From Planctomycetes bacterium syqfu (GTDB lineage Bacteria > Planctomycetota > Phycisphaerae > Phycisphaerales > Phycisphaeraceae): a stretch of DNA of 64,000 bases. The stretch spans positions 4,030,001-4,094,000 of the forward strand of contig CP087563.1 of assembly GCA_020974905.1 (NCBI GenBank), read 5' to 3'. Below the pieces are notes generated by a model. The model did no database searches. It was not told the DNA's origin and saw only the letters and a list, made by a program, of their open reading frames with translations. Both the position numbers and the translations under genes were made by a program. This document shows, piece by piece, positions 54,213 to 62,513 of the stretch. How positions within the stretch are numbered: position 1 is the first letter of the stretch; the number at the start of each line of letters is the position of its first letter.

Positions 54213-54696
54213 CAGGCTTGAAGCGCAAAGCGGATGTGTATCTTGAAGGTCGTTCAATACTCCATATCGCGTCATGTCTTGTCGCTCTGCTTGCTACACA
54301 GCGGGAATCCAATACAAATAGGCGTTGACGAACGTATGCCATATCGGTTCATCGGTGCAAAAGTTCAAAGGGATGAGTACAAGACGGACGACAGTGCCTG
54401 AAATGAGGGATATACGGAGAGCTACCTACTCCGTTACGTCTGATAACCACTTGGTTACCAATGGGCACGCTTTGGTTGGATTGAAAAAATCACATTGCCC
54501 AGATGGACTGAACCTTTTGTAGCGCTCAGTTTGGCAGCAGGCTGTTGATGTCGTTCTCGGATAGAGCGTGTTGTAATAACTCGTGCTTGAATGAGCACCA
54601 GATGTCAATCCGCTGCCAGTTGTGTCAACGTTGCTCCATGGGGCAACGGGTTGGGTGATCACAACATGATTGAAAGCAAGATCCTATTTCGACGCT
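54213..54696. other. Intergenic region after the VWA operon
   Basis: No gene supported. A hairpin CGTTGC-TCCATGGG-GCAACG (54630-54649) lies 48 bases after the VWA stop and could end that operon, but lacks a T run. The remaining DNA should hold the promoter of the lipoprotein/autotransporter pair. Confidence 0.4.
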
Positions 54697-57237
54697 TTAT
54701 AATCGACGCAACAGTATGCCCAGGATCAGTAAGAGCATCGCCAGCAGGTTGATTGGCATGACGATACTTTTGCGTCGGTCGACAGGTGTCAGATTGTCAC
54801 TGATATCGGACGGATCAAGTTTCGTTGTCTGTTGCAACACCCTATCCATACGACCATCAAGGCGATATTCAGCAGGATAACCTTGATCCAGATGTAAGAC
54901 TTTCAGATGATCGTTAACAGGATCACTGAAGCGCACTGTTTGATGAGACGCGCCGTCAATTTTGGCTTGATATCGGCCATAACCGACTGTTTTCACCAAC
55001 TGTGTCTGTTTTTCACCACCATTGCCCAGCACGACGGCATCCCACTGAATCCCAGGCAGGGGCATATCGTTTTCATCGCTGCTTTGGAGATGAACCACCC
55101 AACCCTCAGCATGATTTTCCACTGTCGTATAGATGCCAGTACTGTCGGATGAACGCACCATGCTCCGGAAGACCTGGGCCCAGAACTTGCCACAGTCATC
55201 CCATGCCAACCACTCACCGCCCCAACGTTCGGTCAGGTCACTGGTAAAACAGACACCTTGCCCCAACCCAAAACGACTGACTGCCAACAGCGGATCACCC
55301 GTTTCCAAAGCCAGCAGGACACGCGCTGTGGGTTTGGGTTTGGCCATCACGTAACCTAATGCAAAAGGCATGTCCGCCTGTTCAAAACCACTGATCATCG
55401 GGTGTAATTGCGCAATGATCGGCGAGAACAGATCCTCCTTGATGGCTGACTTGGAAGCCTGCATGGTTTCGCGTGTGAAGATGCGTGGCATGGACTGTGG
55501 ATCATTGGTCTGGTAAAACCGACCGCGTCCAAGTTCTGCCATCCGTGCCATCAAATTCGCGTCCGCACCATCGCCAAGCGCAACGGTTGAGAGTGTGATA
55601 TTTTCATCTGCCATTGTCATGGCAATGCCTTCAAAGTCTCCGCCTTGGCTCATGCCATCGCCCAGAACAATGACGTGACGAATCTTTGCTGGCGTCTCCT
55701 GAAGCATTTTCAGCGCCTGGGCCATCGCCGGATACATGTTCGTCCCACCGCCAGCCTGGATGCTGTCGATCGCGCCATACACCGTATCGCGATCACTGGC
55801 ATAACGCATCTCACTGACAGTGTAGGCTAGCCCGTCAAAGGCCACCACCGCAATCTGGTCGCGACCTGAAAGCAATTCGACCGCAGCCTTGGATGCCTGA
55901 CGGGCCATGTCGATCTTGAGCCCACCCATACTCCCGGACTTGTCGATCACCAGCACCATCGCCAGGGACGGTTTTTCCTTTTCCTTTTCATAGCGACTGA
56001 CAAGCGGTAGAACATCTTCGACTGGTGTCTTGTAGTAACCACCTAACCCGAAACTGTTGTCCGATCCGAGCATGGCCAACCCACCACCGAAGTCTGAAAC
56101 ATACCGTTTTAGCAATGTCATCTGACGTTCGGTCAAATCCGTTGCAGGCAGATCCGCAATGACGATCCCATCAAAGGCCAGCAATTCATCGAGTGTTTCA
56201 GGTAAGCCATGTTCACCGCGAACCTCAACCGTGAAACCCTGCTGCTTCAGTGCCTTGGACATCAGGCGCATGGCATGGGGGGTACGATGCAAAAACAACA
56301 ACCGCGGCTGACCCTTGACCTGTACAGTGGTGCGCATCACATTGTTCAATGGGAAACGATCTTCCTGCGGCAGTAACTCCGCAGTCCACACGTTTGCACC
56401 CGGCGTGTTCATCGGGATGTCCACCGCCACAGAAAATGGCTCATTGGCTTGCAATGTCACCGGCAATTGCTTGACCACCACGCCACGATGCAGCATCCGG
56501 AGCTGCGCCGGCATTGATTTGTTGGCCCCCAGTTCAACATGCAAACGCACAACCTGCCCGACATAGGCCGTAGGCACCGTGGACGAAAAAGACTGCACAG
56601 CTGCTTCGGGATCACTTAAGCGATCGAGCTTGCCAAAGCGAAGACTGATTTGTTCTTTGTCCATGACCTGCATGACATCATCCAACGGCTGACCGGTGGG
56701 ATAACCATCGGACAACAGAATGGCACGACGTGATTTGCCAGCGGGGAAACTCAACCGTGTGGTCATCAAAGCGTGACTCAAAGCTGAATCACAGCGAAGT
56801 GAATCGTCCTGCACGCCGTCGATCCATTGATCAATGTCCTTGAGCAATGCCTGCGGACTTTCATAAGGGTGAACCGCATTGCCTGCAGCAAAAAGTGACC
56901 AACTGTCTTTGGCGCGTAATTGCTCCAGTTGTCTGGGTAAAGCAGCCACGGCATCACGGGCGGACTGTAAATCCACCGACTCGGAAAGATCAACCAGAAT
57001 GTTCACATGCACAGCGTCATCAGGCGTTGTGGTAAACGGTCGACAAAGTCCAAGCACCAGCAAGGCCAACCCAAGAACACGAAGTAACGTCGAAAGCCAC
57101 CCCTTGGGACCACCTGCCCATGTGCGCCATGACCGACGGTTCTGATCACCGCGATTAACCAGACTCACCGCAATACCCAGCAATGGTACAAGCAGGATCA
57201 ACAACCACCACAGGGGTTCGGTACGCATTAATCCCAT
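54697..57237 (-). CDS. Membrane protein with von Willebrand A domain and glutamine-amidotransferase-like region
   Basis: Protein of 846 residues. Membrane helices at the N-terminus (PLWWLLILLVPLLGIAVSLV; LLRVLGLALLVLGLC) and C-terminus (INLLAMLLLILGILL). A first, degenerate VWA-like part starts NILVDLSESVDL (about 90). A middle part resembles class I glutamine amidotransferases (FDGIVIADLPATDLT). A full VWA domain follows with MIDAS residues DKSGSMG and GGTNMYP. Function: probably senses or remodels envelope proteins together with MoxR. It is the last gene of the operon, 2 bases after the BatA-like gene; the start at 57237 was chosen for AGGAAGGTGG upstream. Confidence 0.85.
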   Translation of the reverse strand: MGLMRTEPLWWLLILLVPLLGIAVSLVNRGDQNRRSWRTWAGGPKGWLSTLLRVLGLALLVLGLCRPFTTTPDDAVHVNILVDLSESVDLQSARDAVAALPRQLEQLRAKDSWSLFAAGNAVHPYESPQALLKDIDQWIDGVQDDSLRCDSALSHALMTTRLSFPAGKSRRAILLSDGYPTGQPLDDVMQVMDKEQISLRFGKLDRLSDPEAAVQSFSSTVPTAYVGQVVRLHVELGANKSMPAQLRMLHRGVVVKQLPVTLQANEPFSVAVDIPMNTPGANVWTAELLPQEDRFPLNNVMRTTVQVKGQPRLLFLHRTPHAMRLMSKALKQQGFTVEVRGEHGLPETLDELLAFDGIVIADLPATDLTERQMTLLKRYVSDFGGGLAMLGSDNSFGLGGYYKTPVEDVLPLVSRYEKEKEKPSLAMVLVIDKSGSMGGLKIDMARQASKAAVELLSGRDQIAVVAFDGLAYTVSEMRYASDRDTVYGAIDSIQAGGGTNMYPAMAQALKMLQETPAKIRHVIVLGDGMSQGGDFEGIAMTMADENITLSTVALGDGADANLMARMAELGRGRFYQTNDPQSMPRIFTRETMQASKSAIKEDLFSPIIAQLHPMISGFEQADMPFALGYVMAKPKPTARVLLALETGDPLLAVSRFGLGQGVCFTSDLTERWGGEWLAWDDCGKFWAQVFRSMVRSSDSTGIYTTVENHAEGWVVHLQSSDENDMPLPGIQWDAVVLGNGGEKQTQLVKTVGYGRYQAKIDGASHQTVRFSDPVNDHLKVLHLDQGYPAEYRLDGRMDRVLQQTTKLDPSDISDNLTPVDRRKSIVMPINLLAMLLLILGILLRRL

Positions 57238-57239
57238 GG

Positions 57240-58970
57240 TCAATCCACCTTCCTGCGATGGTAAAGCAGACACTCAGCAGACAGCAGACATAACGCCAGA
57301 ACACCAAACCAATAGGCAGGTGCCTGGCCACGGGCAACAGATTGCTGCGTAGCTTCAATCGTCACATCACCCACGAGACTGTCAGCTTCGCTAAGCAGAC
57401 TGCATGCGATGAGCTTGTCTTGCACACCGATCTTGTGAAAGCCCAACTGCTGGAGCTTGGGACTATAACGCTTCGCAGCACGATCAAGCATCACGCGTTC
57501 ACCGGGGCGATACGTCGACGGATCAACTGCCTGCCGCCCCACCAGGTAGGATGCAAAGGATTGGATCATGACCGGGAAATACGGGCTCAGATAAAACACG
57601 TCCTCTGCCGGGTCCATATTCACCACGATCGCGCTGCGACCGGCATGTTGCCCCCACCACATCAATGGTACGCCTTGATCCGACCTGACCCACACCACAG
57701 TGCCCGCAGGCAAACTCACCTGCTTTGCACCGGCAAACCGCAATGCGGACATATCCAGGTAACGCAGTGCCGGATGATCCTTGATTTCGACGCGTGGCAC
57801 AAACGCGTCCAACGGCTTGCCGACCGATTCCCACCATGGGCTTGTATTCTGTGGTGCAAAAATCACGGCGTGGCCAGCGTCCGATGCTGTCTGTTGGGAT
57901 AACACCACGTCCGCCTGATCCAATTCACTTAAAGTCATCACCGCTTGATTCTGGGCAAAGGCATTGACCGCATGCTGGAAAAAATAACGGGGCTCTGCCG
58001 CCACAGCGACTTTCACCGGCGTCGGCTTGGCAACCACCATCCAGGCGGTATTGTCCTGGACCAATGCATCTTCGTGATCCAACTCCAAAAGCCAGCGACC
58101 TGGTGTGTCATCGGCGATCTCAAAAACCTGTCCGTCATTGACACCAGGCTCAAGCGTCAACGGCCAAACCTTGACCAGACGTTTACTGTCGGTCGATGCA
58201 TCCTCAACATGGCTTAATGTCAATGAGATTTCGACCGGTTGGTCGTATGTCGAAACCAATTGCACGTACAACCCCAACGTCGGAACATTCGACGGCAAAG
58301 GTGTCAAATCACAAACCGTGATACCGACGTTCTGTTGTGGCGAACCGATGCGTTCAAGCGAAACATGCTTATTTTCAGGCCATTTTTCCAAATCAAAGCA
58401 ACCATCGGTCAAAACGATCACACGATGTTCACGCGCCCATGCCGGTTGCTGACCAACCTGAGACAATGCCGCATCGGTCACGGCGGTATAACCGGGCGTG
58501 ATCGCAGCAATGGCATCGGTAAGTTGACGGGTATCGTCAGTAAGATGACAGTGAAAAACGAAATCATCGGACATGGTTGCGATCGCTGCACGTTGTCTGC
58601 CATGCAAAGCCAGCACGATTTGACGCGCTTGGTCTTTGGCTTGTTCCAGACGTGAACGACCGTGATCCAGACAATTCATGCTGGCACTGCGATCAATGAC
58701 GATTAACAAATCCTGACGGTTCTGACTGCCCAACTGCGGGCGAGCCATCATCATCACGATGGCAATGAAAGCAAGAAGCATCAGCAACAAACTAAGCAGA
58801 TGACGCAGGCGTTGGAAAAGCGAACTACTCTTACGCTGACTGAGAATCTGCTGCCAGAGGAACAGTGCTGTCGTCGGCTGCTTGCGCGGCTTGATCTTCA
58901 ACAGATACACCGCGGTCAACGGGATAATGGCTGTCAATGCCCAGAGTGCCAATGGATTTAAAAAGCTCAA
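57240..58970 (-). CDS. BatA-like membrane protein with VWA domain
   Basis: Protein of 576 residues: the N-terminal double-helix BatA module (SFLNPLALWALTAIIPLTAVYL, then LLSLLLMLLAFIAIVMMM), a VWA domain with MIDAS DRSASMN starting near 92, beta domains and a C-terminal membrane helix (PAYWFGVLALCLLSAECLL). The start is TTG overlapping the DUF58 stop codon, preceded by a G-rich stretch. In related operons BatA works with MoxR and DUF58 in envelope stress or protein-complex activation. Confidence 0.85.
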   Translation of the reverse strand: MSFLNPLALWALTAIIPLTAVYLLKIKPRKQPTTALFLWQQILSQRKSSSLFQRLRHLLSLLLMLLAFIAIVMMMARPQLGSQNRQDLLIVIDRSASMNCLDHGRSRLEQAKDQARQIVLALHGRQRAAIATMSDDFVFHCHLTDDTRQLTDAIAAITPGYTAVTDAALSQVGQQPAWAREHRVIVLTDGCFDLEKWPENKHVSLERIGSPQQNVGITVCDLTPLPSNVPTLGLYVQLVSTYDQPVEISLTLSHVEDASTDSKRLVKVWPLTLEPGVNDGQVFEIADDTPGRWLLELDHEDALVQDNTAWMVVAKPTPVKVAVAAEPRYFFQHAVNAFAQNQAVMTLSELDQADVVLSQQTASDAGHAVIFAPQNTSPWWESVGKPLDAFVPRVEIKDHPALRYLDMSALRFAGAKQVSLPAGTVVWVRSDQGVPLMWWGQHAGRSAIVVNMDPAEDVFYLSPYFPVMIQSFASYLVGRQAVDPSTYRPGERVMLDRAAKRYSPKLQQLGFHKIGVQDKLIACSLLSEADSLVGDVTIEATQQSVARGQAPAYWFGVLALCLLSAECLLYHRRKVD

Positions 58971-59833
58971 GCCACCAGCCCCCCGCGATGTAGAATCGCC
59001 TGAATCACCTGATCAAAAGGCACATCCGTTGTGGTCTGGGTCAGGCCGATGCCCATTTTGGCGCACTGGGATTTCAAACTTTCGTTCCAGTTTGCCATGG
59101 CTTTTTCAAATGCAGCAGCTTCGGTTGCCGTGATGGTCACGCGTCGTGCGTTACCGGTTTCAACACAGGTCAGATCCATGTCGCCGCGCAAGGTGCAGCG
59201 AGTATCCTGATCGTCTAAAACCTGCAAGCCATAGACCTCATGCCCAAACCATTGCAGACGCTGGAGACCTGTTTCATAGCCTTCAGCAAAAAGAAAGTCC
59301 GAAACGACAATGACCATTCCACGGCGGCGATAACGCACGAGCAGTTCACGGGTCAGTTCGGAAAAACGACTGTCATTGCCGCTGCATGGGGTATCCTGCA
59401 TCGCCTGGAGCATCGTCATCAATTTGCCGCGACCATGCGTGTGCGGGAGGATCGTTTCAAGTGTCTGCCCCATGCTGTGAATCACCACGCGATCCATGCT
59501 GCTTAAGGCGATGTAAGCAAGGGATGCTGCAATCTGTCGCGCGTGTAAAAACTTGCTCTCCATCGAGCGCGAACAATCCAGGATGATATGTACCGTGGTG
59601 TCTTCTTCGATTTCAAATAGCTTGATCATCAGCGTTTCAAGACGGGCATATACACGCCAATCGATACTGCGATAATCATCACCCAACGCATACTCAGCGT
59701 GATCGGCAAAGGTGATACCGCTGCCCTTGCGCGTGGATTTCCGATCCGCCTGCAGGGATCCGCCGAGCACCTTACGTGCCAACAGATACAGCGCTTCAAG
59801 CCGTCTGACAAAATCAGGGTCGGTTAATAACAT
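58967..59833 (-). CDS. DUF58 domain protein (VWA-like)
   Basis: Protein of 288 residues, the usual length for the family. Contains the DUF58 hallmark DYRSIDWRVYARLETLMIKLF and a degenerate MIDAS DCSRSME, preceded by GSGITFADHAEYALGDD. It is the usual partner of MoxR ATPases. Start at 59833: ATG with GGAG 5 bases upstream, preferred over GTG at 59839. It overlaps the next gene (TTGA) and follows MoxR after 12 bases. Confidence 0.92.
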   Translation of the reverse strand: MLLTDPDFVRRLEALYLLARKVLGGSLQADRKSTRKGSGITFADHAEYALGDDYRSIDWRVYARLETLMIKLFEIEEDTTVHIILDCSRSMESKFLHARQIAASLAYIALSSMDRVVIHSMGQTLETILPHTHGRGKLMTMLQAMQDTPCSGNDSRFSELTRELLVRYRRRGMVIVVSDFLFAEGYETGLQRLQWFGHEVYGLQVLDDQDTRCTLRGDMDLTCVETGNARRVTITATEAAAFEKAMANWNESLKSQCAKMGIGLTQTTTDVPFDQVIQAILHRGGLVA

Positions 59834-59845
59834 CGCCACTCCGGA

Positions 59846-60829
59846 TCAAGCGTGCTGCTTGAGAATTTTCTCAATCACATCATCGGTAGTCATCCCCTGT
59901 GCCTCGGCTTCGAAGCTCAGAATCAGGCGATGTCGCATGGCTGGCAAAGCGACTGCATGAATGTCTTCGTTGGCAACATGGAAACGACCATCAAGCAGCG
60001 CTCGCACACGTGCCCCAGCAAGCATTGCCTGAGCAGCACGCGGTGAAGCACCGTGTCTGACATACTGTTTCACATCTGCCGATGCTTCTGCATCTTCCGG
60101 ATGCGTTGCGCGAACAATTTGGACCAGTTGATCCTGGACTTGCTTTTCGATGGGGACCTGCTTGAGCGTGCGCCCCATGTGCAGAACATCATGCCCGGTC
60201 GCCACCACATCGACCTGGGGCAAGGCAAGGCCACCCGTGCGATTGAGGATTTCAGAATACTCATCATGACTGGGCAGATTCACCTTGAGTTTGAAAAAGA
60301 AACGGTCCAACTGCGCTTCAGGCAGTGGATACGTGCCATCACTTTCTATGGGGTTTTGTGTCGCCAGAACAAAAAATGGTGAAGGCAAGGGATGCGTATT
60401 GCCTGCCACGGTGACACTGCGTTCGGCCATGGTTTCCAGCAATGCCGACTGCGTCTTGGGCGTGGCACGGTTGATTTCATCAGCCAGCAGGATATTGCAG
60501 AACACAGGGCCGGGTTGAAATTCAAACACCTTGTCCCCATGACGCTCAATGAGAATATTCGTCCCGACAATATCCGAGGGTAGCAGGTCAGGCGTAAACT
60601 GGACCCGTCGGAACTGTAAATCCAACACCTTGGCCAGCGTGTTAACCAACGCCGTCTTGCCCAGCCCAGGCACACCTTCCAGAAGCACATGCCCTTGACA
60701 TAGCACGGCAATCAAAACGTTCTCGACAACATCCGATTGACCGACAATAAATTTACCAATCTCAGCTTTGAGCGATTCGAAGCGCTCGACGAATTGTGTC
60801 ACATCCTGCTGCGTTTCAGTTACTGTCAC
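59846..60829 (-). CDS. MoxR family AAA+ ATPase
   Basis: Protein of 327 residues: Walker A GVPGLGKT (52-59), Walker B ILLADEIN with Asp117-Glu118, sensor 1 FVLATQNPIE, arginine finger region EAQLDRFFFK, and the C-terminal lid (GASPRAAQAML). MoxR ATPases act as chaperones that mature or activate VWA proteins. The GTG start at 60829 follows GAGGTGA and overlaps the upstream gene by 14 bases. Confidence 0.93.
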   Translation of the reverse strand: MTVTETQQDVTQFVERFESLKAEIGKFIVGQSDVVENVLIAVLCQGHVLLEGVPGLGKTALVNTLAKVLDLQFRRVQFTPDLLPSDIVGTNILIERHGDKVFEFQPGPVFCNILLADEINRATPKTQSALLETMAERSVTVAGNTHPLPSPFFVLATQNPIESDGTYPLPEAQLDRFFFKLKVNLPSHDEYSEILNRTGGLALPQVDVVATGHDVLHMGRTLKQVPIEKQVQDQLVQIVRATHPEDAEASADVKQYVRHGASPRAAQAMLAGARVRALLDGRFHVANEDIHAVALPAMRHRLILSFEAEAQGMTTDDVIEKILKQHA

Positions 60830-62480
60830 GTATCACCTCGTGATCCATCTCGTGGATCTGTTGAAAATACTGCTTGACCCCGGTGCGAACAGGCACGGGC
60901 ACATCTTCACGTTGTACAAATGATTCAAGTGCATTGGCATAATCGCGCTGGATGGTGCGACGTGCCTTGGAACTGACGCCCTGACCATCATTGGCCTGCT
61001 CGGTGGTCTTGGTCGATGTACCATCACCTTTTTGACCGAGGAGTTGATCCAGGGCACCTGATGCCATGAGCGATTGTTCGATCCGATTAAACATGCCCGA
61101 TGATGCGGTCCCTGCCTTGAGGCCGGGTTTCTGACAGGCAGCCAAAGATTGCGAAAGCGACTGGCATTGGGACTTGGATTGACAAAGAAAACTTTGACAC
61201 TGCGAAAGACTCTTGCGCATCATGGATAGTTGCTGGTTAAGCTTGCGTTGACCGGAAAGCTTGCTCATGCATTGACCGAGTTTACCAAGTGCACTGTTGC
61301 AGGACTTACATGCTGAAGCACTGGTATCCTTGTTTTGTGGGGATTGATTCTGATCCAGCCCCTCTTTCTGCTGAGCCTTTTCCAGTGCATCAGCAAACTT
61401 TTCCAGTTCGGCAATGCTTTGAGAAATCTGGCCGGACATACCGCTGGCGTTGGCATTGGTATTGTTGCTGTTGGAGGATGAAGATGAACCGGAACGACTG
61501 GCAGACTCCGAAGCACGCGCCATACTGGTCGACAGCGACTTTAAGCGATTTAATGCTTGGCGTTGTTGCTCCTTGCTCAAACGATGGTCCTGCTTGTGCT
61601 GCTGCAATGTCTGCTGCGCCTGCTTGAACTGCTTGGCACTTAATTGCTGGCCCAGTTGTCGGTGCTGTGGATTGTCCTTGAGTTGTTCACCGATTCTGGC
61701 GAGCATTTTTTCCGCAGGCCGGGTATCCATCTGCTGGACCATCTGTTGAACCTGCTGCTCCAACCGGGCATACTGCTTCATGGCAATTTTCATATCCTGT
61801 TGTGGCTTGAGTTCCAGGGCCTGTTCCTTGAGTTGATTCAATGCCTCATGTGTCTGGGCATCAAGATCACTGTCATCAATCTCAAGCAGTTGCTGAGCAA
61901 GCTCCTGAACTGCGGTGTTGATCTGGAGCGTGCGATCAAGGACCAGTTGCTTCTGCTCCCGCGCATCACGCACCGATTGACTTTCATCCATCAAACCAAG
62001 AACACATGCAAGTGCCAGCAGACAAACGCCGGCAAGAATTGTCCGACGCGGCCAGGCAAACGGGATGGCAGATGGCTTGAGCATCTTGACCGTTTGAGAT
62101 GCCTGGGCAGCCTGGAGTTTGCAAAAATCATCCTCACGTCCAGCAAACCCCAAAGTGGAACGGACCGCATCCTTGAGTCCAAAAAATTGATCGGCATAGC
62201 GTGCAGCCTGGTTTGTTGCCACGCGCCCCAGCCATGCGTAAACAGCCATCGCCATCATGCCAACCACCCCCATCACCGGATACCATGCAGGTGGTACACG
62301 ATAGCCCTGGAGTACATAAATCAAACCGACAATCACAAGCAATATGCCAACGACCGTAGCAATGAGACATGCACCATAAGCAAGGCGATGCAGATCAAGA
62401 CGCCGACGGACCTGCGACACGAAATGCGCCACGTCATGATGGTCCTGCTGCGGATGAGGCTCGATGGGGTTTTGTTGCAT
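60816..62480 (-). CDS. Planctomycete membrane coiled-coil protein with Cys-rich segment
   Basis: Protein of 554 residues; no family I can name surely (it resembles DUF4175-type proteins next to MoxR operons). Three membrane helices (about 36-57, 66-85, 148-163), then a long Gln-rich helical region (about 170-320), a Ser/Asn-rich linker (320-350), and a segment with seven cysteines at 391, 394, 404, 428, 433, 439 and 449, in repeats like SQCQS and SKSQCQSL. The C-terminal tail (YANALESFVQRED, VRTGVKQYFQQIHEM) is typical of the group. The start has AGAAGGA upstream. Fused to the MoxR operon by overlap. Confidence 0.75.
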   Translation of the reverse strand: MQQNPIEPHPQQDHHDVAHFVSQVRRRLDLHRLAYGACLIATVVGILLVIVGLIYVLQGYRVPPAWYPVMGVVGMMAMAVYAWLGRVATNQAARYADQFFGLKDAVRSTLGFAGREDDFCKLQAAQASQTVKMLKPSAIPFAWPRRTILAGVCLLALACVLGLMDESQSVRDAREQKQLVLDRTLQINTAVQELAQQLLEIDDSDLDAQTHEALNQLKEQALELKPQQDMKIAMKQYARLEQQVQQMVQQMDTRPAEKMLARIGEQLKDNPQHRQLGQQLSAKQFKQAQQTLQQHKQDHRLSKEQQRQALNRLKSLSTSMARASESASRSGSSSSSNSNNTNANASGMSGQISQSIAELEKFADALEKAQQKEGLDQNQSPQNKDTSASACKSCNSALGKLGQCMSKLSGQRKLNQQLSMMRKSLSQCQSFLCQSKSQCQSLSQSLAACQKPGLKAGTASSGMFNRIEQSLMASGALDQLLGQKGDGTSTKTTEQANDGQGVSSKARRTIQRDYANALESFVQREDVPVPVRTGVKQYFQQIHEMDHEVIRDSN

Positions 62481-62513
62481 CGTCGTATTCCTTCTGAGGA
62501 TGAGGTGTCCATT

